Shown here piece by piece: positions 1 through 11,516 of a stretch of DNA of 64,000 nucleotides (its first letter is position 1; each line of letters starts with the position of its first letter). The stretch comes from Hypomyces perniciosus (lineage: Eukaryota > Ascomycota > Sordariomycetes > Hypocreales > Hypocreaceae). The position numbers were made by a program, and so were the translations under genes. The notes beneath the pieces were generated by a model. That model ran no database searches and was not told where the DNA came from. It saw only the letters and a list, made by a program, of their open reading frames with translations. Location: NCBI GenBank assembly GCA_008477525.1, contig SPDT01000013.1, positions 1,535,501 to 1,599,500 on the forward strand, given 5' to 3'.

Positions 1-541
1 AATATAATTAAAAGATACTATATTCTCTACTCTTTATTTTAATATTTTATTAAAAGCCTATTATATAAAGGTAACTGTTTCTTTAATAGACCTGCCTATA
101 ATAAATATAGTAATATTATTAATATACTTAAAGCGAGATTATTAATTTTTAAGCTAAAGGATTAAATTAAAGTAAAGTATTAATATAATAGGGGAGATAA
201 AAGATTCCTGTAAAGCTTTATATTTAAAGGCAAGGCCTAGTAAATTGGTCTTATCTCTTTTATAGATAAAGGCAGTTCTATTATTTATAAAGGACTCTGC
301 CTATTTTATAAACTAAATAGGCTATCCCTATTACCTAAGCTGCAGGACTAGTTTATTTTTTATAATAATATTAAAGGCCTTAAAGATATTAAAAGTAAAT
401 AGGGTTATAACTTCCCTTTTATTTAAGGCAACTTTAATATTATAAATTAAATAGGCGACTAAATCTATAGCTGCTTTTTTAAAGAGGGCTTTAAAGTATT
501 ACTTTAACAGGATTTTATATTTAAGTATTAAAAGGGATACC
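1..541 (-). mobile_element. LINE2, downstream part (RT region), RIP-mutated
   Basis: This is the reverse complement of the LINE1 stretch around 19,880-20,420, so it is part of the reverse-transcriptase region of a second copy on the minus strand. The catalytic box, read on the minus strand at 115-126, is Tyr-Ile-Asn-Asn instead of Tyr-Ala-Asp-Asp. The rest of the 3' end lies outside the window. The copy stops at 541 because gypsy element A1 was inserted there; it resumes at 24,853 with the same sequence order. No open frame survives. Confidence 0.85.
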
Positions 542-803
542 TGTCAGAGACCCTTTTTGGGGCAGACGGATCGGGCAAGGGGCTGCGACCCTAGGAAAGA
601 GTAGAGGAGGTTAAAGAGCAGTCACTTAAAGGAGAGATAGATGCTAACAAGCAGGTAACAAGCCAGAAACTAGTAGTTAGGTATAGCAGCAGTAGTTTAC
701 TGGTCTCTGAAGTTCTATATCTTCAAGGACCACAGTTACTCTTATATATACATTCCAGCCTATATAATATTATAAAAGCTCCAGAGCTTCCAGTCTCTTA
801 ACA
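542..803 (-). repeat. 3' LTR of gypsy element A1
   Basis: This 262-bp LTR runs from TGTCAGAGACC to a terminal TTAACA and matches the LTRs at 24,586-24,847 and 63,333-63,594 and the solo LTR at 46,069-46,330. The preceding five bases ATACC (537-541) recur after the other LTR at 24,848-24,852, which is a clean target-site duplication. The tract of C and T from about 809, just inside, is a polypurine tract on the minus strand, so this is the 3' LTR of a minus-strand element. Confidence 0.93.
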
Positions 804-3762
804 GGCTGCCCCCCCTTTTATAGCATTAACCTCGATGCCAGCAAAAACCCTATATCTAACCAGCTCCTTTCTAGCTTTTAATACCCTATTGCTATACTAA
901 GCAGCAACCATTTCCTGTACAGACGCTTCTTTAAGCCCTAGACTTAAACACTTTAATGTATACTTAGTAGCCTAAAAAGTTTCTGACTTTATAGTTTAAA
1001 AGCACGCTTCTATGCAATTAAACTTAAAAGGTAGCAGAGAAATCCTATATAATAAGCTAACCCTTTACTGCTAACGCATAAGTAATTCACTCTGTTTTTC
1101 TTCTCTTAATTCACTACTGCATGTAAGTATACTGTATATATTTTTGCCCTACCTTTCTTTTCTTTTATAACTTTAATTCCCGCTCACTTTTCTCTTTTCT
1201 TTCTTTTCTTCCTCTTTATCTCTCTCTCTCTCTCGCCCTCTCTCTTCCTATAAGCGCTTTTCTCTATAGGTATTCCTTCCTCTCACTTCTTATTACCAGC
1301 TAACCTATTATATAATAGCAGTTCTCTTTTCTTAATTTAGCCTGCTACTATAAGTTCTCTTCTTCCTTTTATAATAAATATCGCCACTTTATAAGTTTTC
1401 TATAGCTGATTCTTTACTATAATTTCCTATTTAATACACTTATAGCCCAGTTTTAGAAAATAACAGTAATCCTGCGGTATCCGAGAACCTTAATATAGCA
1501 AGCCCGTCTTTACTTACAGCCAGTATTATCTTAATTATATCTCTATTAAAACACCCTCCCTTTAAAATTACTACACCCTCGCCAGCAAAACACTATAAAG
1601 CCGCTAGTAACTTAACCTAATAAGTATTCTTATATAAATATAACTATTGGCCACTGCTAACTCGCTATAGATACCCTGCCCTATACTATTATTATTTTAA
1701 CCTTTTAATTAAATAAAATGCAAAATTAGGAAAAAAACCTCTTTAATACTATAATAATAAATGTAAATTTTATACTATTAGAAAGTAAAACTTTCTATAC
1801 TAACTTATATTATACTAGCTGCTTTTAAGAAATATTTTTATTGTTTCTTAAACAATAAATTATATAATCTAATTGCTTATTAATTTATTAATACCGCTAA
1901 GGCATTAATTTAATATTCCTAAAAGTCCTTTATTAATAAAGTAAATACTTTAATATTACTTTTTTATTATATAATAGCAGCTAATAAAAACCTAGTCTAT
2001 AATAGCACTACTATAAGTCTAATGCAAAAAAAACCTTATATTAATGTAATAGAAGTCAGGCCTAGCGAAAAAGTAAAAAAAGAAAAAGTCTACAGTAAAC
2101 AAGCAGTATCGCCGCTAAAACTTAAAGCGCTTAAACCTTTAAGTTACTTTCAATTAGGTAAACTCTCTTACTACTATTACTGCTATTATATATACTTTTA
2201 TTCCAGTATATATTTCTTTATTTATAATAGGCAGTTTTTAGTTAATTACTATATAATATACTAGTATATTAAAATTCCTGTATTTCCTCGGGTATATCCT
2301 ACTACTATAAAAGATTGCAATAAAGTACTGTTTAAAGATAAAGAAAACTAGTTATTATTTAGTAATAGTATCGCTATTTATTTGCTGCAAAATATACACT
2401 ATTGCAAGTTTATTTTCTATTTTTAATTAACTAGTTAAAACTGCGCAATACCCTACTCCCTTTAACTTTATAATATTTAATAATAGTAGCTAGTCGTTTA
2501 CTAGCAAATTACTACTTATACTTTTAAATCAATTTAATATTAGTAAAATTACTTTTCTTTTATTAAATATTATTAGTCTTTAAGTAATCTTTCCATTTAA
2601 TTAAATATAAGTATTATATCCCTTTATATTTATAATTAACAATTTCCTTAACTTTAAATATCTCTTTAGCGCTAAAAGGGTAATCTATTAGCTTAAAAGG
2701 TTCTCTTTTACAGCTATAATACAGCTTAAGATTTATAATATTGAAAATATTATAAATTTTAATAAAAGATAAGAGATAAATTTAATATATTAATCTACTT
2801 ATTCCAATTTAGCGTTTAATCTAGTAAAGACTAATATACTTTTTAGCGAGTTTCTTACTAGGTTACTAGAGTTTTAAGTATTTTGTAGAAAGTAATACTT
2901 AATCGCTAACAGTAAATTTCTTTTTAAGTTAATAAATATTATACTACTTTTTATATTCTTTTTAGCTTTATTATAGTATTTATTTAACTATTTTATAGGT
3001 AGCTTAAAGCTCTTTTGCCTTTATAATAGCATTGGTATAATATTTATAGTAGGTTAATCTATCGTGACCTAGAGCGTTAAGCTTATAGCTAAGCAGTAAA
3101 AAAGCTAGTAAATAGCTAGTTATAGAATATTTGGCACTATTATATATAGACTAAATAAAAGATAATTTTTATAGCCAGTTATTTTATTATTTACTGTAAA
3201 AAGAATATAAATAATGCTTTAAGGCTTAATTCTGCCGTTTAGTTTAACTATTAGTCTATAGGTAAAAAGTGGTATTAAGTTACTGTTTATAAGCAAATAG
3301 GTGACAGAAACTTCACTAAAATCTAGATTTAAATAATCAATCTCTATTAAAGGCAATTCCTTGTAGTATTTTAAAAATTAAATAAACGTGTTTTATAAAA
3401 AGGTTAATAACTCTGCTGCTTATAATATATACTATTATAGGTATATACAGGGCATATTTTATATATCGATTAATAATAATAAAAATTATATTGTATAGGT
3501 ATTTGCCTTTATAGTTTAGGGTTTCCAGTAAATCTATAATAAAATCTATAGAAATTTCTTTAAAGGGTCTTTCTAGTATTAGTAATAAAGTAAGTTTACT
3601 ATAAGGTTAATAGGTTCTTGCCTTTATTATCTGGCAAATATAATATATAGATATATAATACTTAATATCTCGCTTTATGCCTTACTAATAATAGATTAAT
3701 ATAATATATTTCAAAGTATAACTAACTCCCTAATATCTAGCAGTTAGATTATTATAAAGTAG

Positions 3763-4169
3763 TTTGTCGGGGGTAACTGATATGCCCAACGCACCAGCAT
3801 TTTTTCTTGTTAGCTTACCCGAGAAAGGTTGGCTGCTTATTTAAGCAGCTACTGGATTAGGAAAGCACGGGAGTATAAAGATATACAGATAGACCTAGTT
3901 TAATAAACAACAACCTTCTTCCCCCTTTAATACATAACCCTACCTGTAAGAACACAGTCGCTGAGGCGTATGAAGGTAACCGTTGGTTGCTTTTGGCTGC
4001 CGGCATCATGATCAAATGATCCGCAGTATCTTTTTAGCCCCTACATTACTCAATCGCCGCTTCGTGGTTCTGTCAGGAACGCGGTTCCCGCGCTCGATAC
4101 CAGTCGTTGTGTGTGGGTGTGTGTATGTGTTGTGTGTGTGTTTTGGAGTGCCAATTCCCCCTCGACAAA
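3763..4169. mobile_element. Unmutated ~407-bp insert in A1 (solo LTR or short TIR element)
   Basis: Copy A2 lacks this stretch: there the flanking sequence is continuous at about 59,680. The insert has balanced base composition and no RIP signature, unlike the DNA around it. Its ends are inverted (TTTGTCGGGGG at the left, CCCCCTCGACAAA at the right). The string AAAGTAGT occurs at both junctions (3,756-3,763 and 4,167-4,174), so the exact duplication length is ambiguous. Read as TGTCGGGGG...CCTCGACA it could be a solo LTR, since it has a TATA-like GAGTATAAAG near 3,870 and an AATAAA-like motif near 3,900. It could equally be a small inverted-repeat element. A GT-rich microsatellite lies at about 4,110-4,140. 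Confidence 0.72.
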
Positions 4170-5392
4170 GTAGTATTAAAATCTCAGTATAAAGACCTAT
4201 TAGTATATAAACTTTACCCTAGTAGCGAACTAGCTAATTATTACTAATAACCCAGTTATTACTATAAAATATATTAACTACTACTTAGCTCTGAACCTTC
4301 TATTAAATAAAGTAATCTCCTTGTTAAGCTTATAGGACAGCTAAGCGCAAAGACTTTTATAGTTCTGGCAGTGAACCTGCAGTAGTCTGCTGTATAACCT
4401 GCAAACCAGCAGTTATAACTCTGGCCACTATACTCTGCAGGTAGGCTATCTGCTAAATAGCATTTAGTCCCTGTCCCTTAACCTAGGGCGACGCTAAAGC
4501 AACGCTCCCGTTTACAGGCGACCTTATATATTCTTAGTTACTACAGTATACTGCTGCAGATCCCTTTAGTTTATATAGGCTATCGGCTTCTATGCTATAA
4601 AAACACTGTAAAATTATTGATATATAGCCTTACTGCGATTCTTTAATCTCAGTAAGATTATAAAAATCAGGGCGTCGAGATAAGGCATTAGCAGGGTTAA
4701 ACTTCCTTGGCCTATACTTAATGCGAAAATTAAACAGAGCTAGCTTATTAAAAGCCTCTGCCTGCCGGCATAAAAGCTTCTGTTTATCTATAAAGTAATA
4801 GTGGTTAAAATGGTCTATTATAACCTAAATCTCTGTACTTATATAAGCCAGATAGTGTCTTTATATTTAGAAAGCCTTTATAATAGTAAGAAATTTAGTA
4901 TTAAGGGTATAATAATGTAATTTAAAACTATTTAGCTTTCTTAATATATATACTACAGGGTGCTAGGTATCTTGCTAGTATTAAGCTAATACTGCCCTAA
5001 TCGTATAGTTTAATGCATCTATCTCTATATAAATCAGCGCCTTTAGGTTATAATATATTAAAATAAGTTTCTTTAAGAACTTTCCTTTAAGCTGTTGAAA
5101 AGCTTTAAGAGCGTTAGGCTTTAGCTGTAAAAAACCTTTTCGCTTCCTATAAGTAAGATCTGTTAAAGGTGCTGTAATTTTACTGTAATTTTTAATAAAG
5201 TGATAGTAAAACCCTATAAATCCTAGAAATATAAGGATATTATAAACGCTTTTAGGTACCAGCTACTTAGTAATAACTTAAACGCATAACTGTTTTATTT
5301 TAATTCTATTAAGCGTAATAATATATTTACGGAAAGGTATTAAAGTAGTATAAAAGATATATTTATTAATATTAATATATAGCTTTGCGTCT

Positions 5393-5407
5393 TATAACTT
5401 CTTAAAA
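5393..5407. repeat. Target-site duplication of LINE1, left copy
   Basis: Fifteen bases, TATAACTTCTTAAAA, recur exactly at 22,156-22,170. In the uninterrupted copy A2 (about 60,900-60,914) only one mutated copy exists. A duplication this long is typical of target-primed insertion by a non-LTR element. Confidence 0.92.
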
Positions 5408-6765
5408 CAAGCTTCCCTCTTATACCTATAGGTACCCTACCTTTTAGGTGCCTATTTACTAAAATTCACAACCTCTTAACTAACTATTAAGAAAAATAAG
5501 TTTAATAACGCTCCCTTGCCCCTTTTAGGCACTTAGAGAAAGATAGCGAATGCTATTAGACTTTAAGCAAACTAGGGATAACTAAACCTTACTGCCGCTA
5601 GGCAGGCAGTAATCTAGTAACTCGAGAAAAAGGGAACTCCTTTACTTTTAAAATAAAGAGGGACTATAGTTTTCCTGTTTACGCCTAAGAAACGCTGCAT
5701 TAACAATAAACGCATCGAAACTGATATCCCTAGACTTAATTTTGGTTCTAATATAAGACCTAGTATCTCTCTTTTTTTAAAAGGGATTTAAGAAAGCCTC
5801 TTTTCCTCCCTTTAAAGCGGGCTAATAGAAATACCCGCCTTTAATAATAGTAAATAGTCTACTGCAGCTTATAAAATCTTCACTTAGATCGAAGAAATTA
5901 ATGCAATTTAGAGAGCTAGACAGGAAGTTTTATTCTTAGTAGCCTAAGCTATCGATAACTGCCTAGTTAAATATTAAAGAAAGCACTACCTCCTGGCCGC
6001 CCTGTAAATAAATAAGGCGCTTACTGACGCTTTTAAGGGCCTCCTTTCTTTAAAGGCCTTTACAGACCCTGAAAAGTTAGGCAAGAACCCCCCTCTAGCC
6101 TAACTAATAACTATACAGCCAGTCAGTAAAAAGACCTATTAAAATAATAAGCAATAATAAACTAAACCTTACCTTTTAACTCAGACTAACCCAGGCATTC
6201 TGCTAATAACTAATAGCCTAAAGTAAATTATATAGGCTACAATTGCAGCTAAAGGCATAAATAAAAACCCTTTAATAGGAAAAAAAAGCAATTTTACTTT
6301 ACAGAATAATAAAGGGCCAGCCCCTATTATGAAACCTAAAACCTAAAAATAGAATGCAATAATTAAAAAACCTAATAATAGAATCTTCCTTTAAGTCCTG
6401 CTAAACTATAGTTAAAAGAAAATCTCTGCTATTAAAACTAGACAGGAAGTTATTAAGATTGGAAAGCTTAATAAAGAGGATATCATTTACTTTTAGGAAG
6501 TGAAATCTGGCTTTGCACTGCAAGCTAGGAATAATAAGATTAAAAAAGCGATCCTTGCCCTAGGCCTAACCGCAAAGGCCAGCGGCCTAAGGATCGAGGA
6601 GGTATACAAATAGAGGAGTTTTCTCATGCAAGGCGTCCCTAAATACTACACCGACACCTTAAGCACCTTCCCTATTAATGCGCTAGTCCTGATTAAGGCT
6701 TAGGGGAGTGCTAGGTCTAAGGAACTCCTGGTCTTCTACTAGAAGGCCCCTTTTAGCGAGACTAC
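5408..6765 (+). mobile_element. LINE1, 5' part with ORF1 (gag-like), RIP-mutated
   Basis: This is the 5' end of a Tad1-like non-LTR retrotransposon. Its first bases CAAGCTTCCCTC match the 5' end of LINE2 at 42,819 on the opposite strand. From about 6,480 an ORF1-like frame is readable (KSGFALQARNNKIKKAILAL), interrupted by TAG codons where Trp (TGG) would be expected, as G-to-A mutation produces. B1 splits the element at 6,765 and it continues at 17,616. Without B1 the whole LINE is about 5.9 kb, a normal length for this group. The Tad1 assignment is inference from the protein style; no database search was possible. Confidence 0.85.
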
Positions 6766-6991
6766 TATAACGGGTATAGCCTAACTGGAAAGTATACAGT
6801 TAGGGCACCTCTGTATTATCTATCTATAGCTGAAGGAAGGAAGCTCTATACTAGCTATATATGCGTTATATAGTTGTGTATATAGGGTTATGGCTAAGGT
6901 GGTTTCTTAATTAAGTAAGCAGTCTAGTATTGGTTATATTTCCGGATTCGGCGTAGTCGTGATTCCAGGAAATATAGCCTAGCCTGTAACA
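6766..6991 (-). repeat. 3' LTR of gypsy element B1
   Basis: This 226-bp LTR is the reverse complement of the B2 LTR at 11,231. The differences I read are transitions, e.g. TGTAACGGG to TATAACGGG. It is preceded by ACTAC (6,761-6,765), which recurs at 17,611-17,615. A C-rich tract from about 6,995 is the polypurine tract on the minus strand. Confidence 0.93.
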
Positions 6992-9900
6992 TTACCCCCC
7001 CTTCTTACAGTGGCTCTCTCCTTAAGCGCCGTTACTTCGCTGGCGCATAGCTGTTAAGTAGCCTGTCGTTAAATTCGATTAGGCTATATTTAGATATATA
7101 GTTATCGAGGGCTGCTGTGTCTTTAAATATATATATCGGTTCTTAGGTTAGCTTTATATATCCTTTCCACTATATTAATACTTCGCGGAAAGAGCTGCGA
7201 CCTCGCTGCTTAATCCTCGCGTAAAGGACCTCTTTAACTTCCCATTTATCCTCGCTATCTATTTGTATTAGTGGTAGTTAAGGGTTATCTGAAATCTAGC
7301 CCGGAAAGGGGTTATCGGCTACTCTTTTTAGCAGGTTAATATAAAATCGCAGGTATATACTAGTTAGTATACCCAGTTCCACTATATAAAGGCTAATAAC
7401 CTTTATTACTGTATATTTATAATATAAGGCATTAAGCTTTTTAGAAGGCTAGGGAGTATTATAGTTGCTAAAGTATAGCTAGACTTTATCTTTTACTTTA
7501 TATCTCTTAAAGGGGCCTTACTGCTAGTTTACAGAGTCTTTATAGCGTTATTGCATAATAGTAAATACTGTTTAGGTAAAGGCAGTTACTCCTTTTAGTC
7601 TTTTAATTATGTCTTTTACAGCCTTCTCCTCTAAATCTTTTAATCTAATAGCTTTATTTTCTTTTATATATAGCTAGAGGGGTTTTATATAATAGCTGTG
7701 CTTAAGGAAAAAGGGGCTTATTTAAATAGCTGTATATTTGCAGTTATTTAAAGCTAGTTACACTGCTGGGAGGAGGTCTTTTTAATCGCTTTAAGAGTAA
7801 TCTATATATACTTTAAGGTATACTTAGATCTTTTGGTTACTTTTTTCTAGTCTACTGTCAGTTTATAGGTAATATGCTGTACTTAGGCGTTACTAGGTTC
7901 CTGCTAGTTTACAGAAAGCTCTTTAGAAGCGGCTGGTCTAATTAGATCCTCAGTTACTGACTATAGACTAAGGCATCCTATAAAACTAATAATAGTATTA
8001 AAGGAACCTTTTTATATATACTTCTGCCTTTATACTCTCTATTACCTTAAAGGTAATATTTTTAGTAAACTAGTTAATAATAACCTAAAAGTATTATACC
8101 TATATTAGTCTTATAGGTAATAGGTTAACTATAAAGTCTATAGCTAAGTCGCTGCGGATATATTAAAGAATAGGTAGTAGTTTAAAAAGTCCTTGCTTAT
8201 AGTTTCTCTATACTTTTCCTTTTCTATATATACTGCAGTTATAGAGGAATTGTTAGACTATACTGCTAATTCCTAGCCAAAAAAACCTGCGGGAAATAAT
8301 AGCTAAGGTTCCATTATAACCTAAATAGCCTAAAACTGCAGCGTTATATTCTGCTTACATAATGCAAGTATACAGCATTTCGCCTTCTTTTTTAATTATA
8401 GCCGGTACCTAAATATAGTTTTAAAACATTAATCTCTATTCCTTATCGATTATATATTCTAATATCTATACTTTAAGTTAAAGGTCTATAGGGAGGGAGT
8501 GCTCTTTTTTTTTAATTGCAGTATATACCTATCAATATACCAGGTCCTTCTAAATCGTTAAGTTCTATAGGTCTTATAATTTCTTATTTCCGTTAAATAC
8601 ACGCATTAAAGGGAGATTAATATTACTATCTTTAAATCTCTATATTATTAGTGCAGCTAGGATAAATTATATATAGCGGCTTAGTTCGCGCTTATTGCCT
8701 TTATTAAATAAAAGGTTTTATTCCCTGCAGCTTAATGCATTAAAAGCGGCTGCCTCGCTGCCTAGCCTATATTAAATTATAAAATTAAACTAGGAAAGGA
8801 ACTCTACTTAGCGCGTCTATTATTTAGAGAGTTTCCTTTATATTATAAAGAACTGCAAGTTTTTATAGTTTAAAATAACTATAAAGGGGTTGCAGCTATA
8901 TAACTTTACTTTCTACTTTTCTAAACAGTAAATTACTGCTAGTATTTCTTTATTATAGATAAAATAGTTATATTTAGCGGGGCTTAGCTTTTATAAATAG
9001 TAAGCTATAGTATAATATTCTCCTTTTTTATTCTTTTATAAAAAGACTCCTTTTAAAGTATATCCTAAATAGTCTACTTTAATAAAGGTGCATTTTATAG
9101 GATCCTAAGCTTATAGTATAAGGGCTTTAATAAAAAGGCATTTAAGCTTTTAAAAGGCTGCTTTTTCTATACCTTTCTACTAAAAGGGGGTCCCTTTCTT
9201 AGTTAGCTTTATAAGTAGGTAAACTATCTAAAAGAACTTAAAGATAAATATCTAGTAGTAATTAATAAAGCTAAAAAAGCTTTAAACTTTTATTACTATT
9301 ATAAATGCCTGCCACTCGCTAATAGTTTCCTGCTTTTTAAGGTTACAGGCAATTCCCTTGCCGGTATATATAATAAACCTAAAGTATTTAATCTCTTTTT
9401 ATATAAACGCACACTTCCTAAGATCTAAATATAGCCCAGTATCAGCAAAGGCATATAAAACTCGCTAGACTTTCTTTATATAGTCCTTTTATAACCTGTT
9501 AGTATAAATTAGGATATCATCGAGGTATATAAACGCAAAGTCGTTTAAAAAGGGGTATAGTACTTAGTTAATATACTGTTAAAACACTGCTGGTGTGCTG
9601 GTAAGTCTAAATAGAATTACCTACTATTTATATAGGCTATAGTATATATAAAATACAGTCTTATATTCTTTTCCTTTCGCGACTTTAATTTTATAGAATA
9701 CAGTTATTATATCTAGCTTTATAAACTACTTTGCTTTTATTAAGCTGTTAAAGGTTTTGGAAAAAAAGGGGAGGGGGTAGCGATCTTGCTGCATTATTGC
9801 ATTTAAGGCGCAGTAGTCTACGCAAAAGCGAATTCCTCCTCCAGGTTTCTAAATAAAAAGGATAAAGGCTACAGCAGCTAAGCTATTAGCTTGAATAAAT

Positions 9901-11230
9901 CCCTTATTAAGTAAGTTAAAGAGGGTCTTTTATAATATTAATAGTTCCTCGCGTAATATACTATAAAGGGGGCCTTAAAGGAGTTCTGGTTCTTTACTGT
10001 ATTTATCGGCTTTTAAGGGAATCTGTAAATCGACTTTAATGCAGTATAGTAAAAGTTTAGTAGCTTCTTTTATAAAGAATAGCGAATAAAACTCTTTATA
10101 TAGTTTAAGGGGGATATATTTTTAAGGATCTATAGGTTTTTTAGGCTAAAGTGCTTTTTTAATATTGAATAAGCTAATAGTATAAAGGAAGTATACTTCT
10201 TTTTTACTATTCCTTTTAATATAGCGGTATTTTACTTGCAATATCGAGGCTAATATAAGCCAGGCTCTTTATATAGCCTTAATATTCCCAGGCTCCTCTT
10301 TATTTACAAATTATAGTTATAGGCCAGCTTTTCTATAGTTAACTTCCTTTTTAGCTGTATTATATATTACTTAGTTAGCTTTAACCTAAAGCTTATTAAA
10401 GATTAGGTTATAATCTAGTTTATCCACTATATAAGTATATTAATATTTAATATAATTGTATAGATCTAGGTAAATAATAGTAATATAGCTGGTTTCTACC
10501 TTTTTATAAATTTTAGTAAATATTTTAATTTTCCTTTTAGTAATTTTAATCTGCAGGAGGTATAATTTCCAGGTAAAAGAGGAGTTTATAATAGTATAAA
10601 GGTTATAGCTAGTATTAAATAGTGCTATAATAGGTATATTCTCTATTCTGGCTTATAATATTATTAATTTGCCGGTTATTCGCTCTTTAAACTCTTTCTA
10701 TTCTTTTAATTTTTCCTTTATAGGCTTTAACGCCTAACTTTACATTAAAGCTAATCTTTTAACTTATCGCTAAAGTTACTGTTTTCCTTGCTGTTAATAT
10801 ACTGGTTATTATTATTAAACTCGCGGTCAGCAATCTAGACCTAATATACCCAGGCTCTATAGCCTTTCTTATAAAACCAGGCAATATATCCCTCCTTCCT
10901 GCAATAGTAATATATAGCCTCTTAGGCAGTATCTGCTTTATTCGCTAAAGAGCTATATTAGCGCTAGTTCTTTATATAGTTTATGCCCCCTATCCAGGTA
11001 TTGCCCTTTTTATTAACTATTTATATATAGTCCTTTAAAGTGCAATATAGTTAAGGTTTATTATATTTTTTCTGCTAGGAGTAGCCTATTAAGGCGGCTC
11101 CTGTATTCTATTAGTCTGGATCTAATTGTTTAACGCGGTTAGCGATATCCTAGACTTTAGTAAACTATTCGCTATAAGTAAGCGGCAGGTCTACTGTTAC
11201 TAAGTGGAATTGTAGTTTTAGAGATAACGC
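6992..11230 (-). mobile_element. Gypsy element B1, internal region, pol side (mutated copy of B2)
   Basis: Reverse-complement copy of the pol region of B2, carrying many C-to-T / G-to-A changes and stops. The reverse-transcriptase box is still readable on the minus strand at about 9,513-9,524 as YLDD, within FIYLDDILIY, so this copy is less damaged than A1 or D. B2 entered at 11,230. With B2 and its duplication removed, B1 measures 5,420 bp, exactly the length of B2. Confidence 0.93.
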
Positions 11231-11456
11231 TGTCACAGGCTAGGCCATGTCTCCCGGAATCACGACTACGCCGAATCCGGAAATACGACCAATACTAGAC
11301 CGCTTACCTAATTAGGAAACCACCTCGGCCACAACCCTATACGCACAACTATATAACGCATACATAGCTAGTATAGAGCTTCCTTCCTTCAGCTATAGAT
11401 AGACAATACAGAGGTGCCCTAACTGCGTGCTTTCCAGTTAGGCTACACCCGTTACA
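11231..11456 (+). repeat. 5' LTR of B2
   Basis: Starts TGTCACAGGC and ends CCGTTACA, with the usual TG/CA ends. Holds the TATA box and the predicted transcript start (see the promoter entry). Matches the 3' LTR at 16,425-16,650 at every position I compared. Confidence 0.96.
11349..11401 (+). promoter_or_regulatory. Predicted core promoter and 5' transcript end of B2
   Basis: CTATATAA at 11,349-11,356 is a TATA box. AGCTATAGATA at 11,391-11,401, about 40 bp downstream, is the exact reverse complement of the 11 bases directly after the LTR. In the self-priming model known from Tf1 of fission yeast, the first bases of the mRNA fold onto the primer-binding site. That would put the transcript start at or near 11,391 and make R-U5 about 66 bases. 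This is inferred from geometry, not from transcript data. Confidence 0.65.
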
Positions 11457-11467
11457 TATCTATAGCT
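11457..11467 (+). other. Primer-binding site of B2 (self-priming type)
   Basis: TATCTATAGCT begins at the first base after the LTR and pairs perfectly over 11 nt with AGCTATAGATA at 11,391-11,401. It does not start with TGG, the sequence that would pair with a tRNA CCA end. Size and position match the Tf1-type self-primer. Confidence 0.75.
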
Positions 11468-11516
11468 CAGCTACTACCTAGCCAGTGAGTAACGGAACTC
11501 TCACTGCAGAAGGAAA

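Larger units (their letters stand above)
804..5407 (-). mobile_element. Gypsy element A1, internal region, 3' half (pol)
   Basis: Internal part of a Ty3/gypsy element on the minus strand. It aligns base for base with 56,732-60,913 of copy A2. Just below 5,390 the minus strand still reads like the thumb and connection region of a gypsy reverse transcriptase, with a stretch resembling FLGFIGFYHYFIKNYSK near 5,230-5,170. RNase H and integrase should follow towards 804. Stops and C-to-T / G-to-A changes are everywhere, so no ORF is intact. It is split at 5,407 by LINE1 and also carries the younger insert at 3,763-4,169. The plus-strand ORF at 2,022-2,264 lies in this AT-rich debris and is not a gene. 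Confidence 0.88.

Noticed and set aside
2022..2264. 80-codon ORF in the A1 remnant
   Set aside because: Lies on the strand opposite to element A coding, is AT-driven (Tyr/Ile-rich tail), and the A2 copy breaks it.
3983..4192. 69-codon ORF
   Set aside because: Runs across the right end of the 3,763 insert into mutated A1 sequence; a chance frame in the GT-rich tract.
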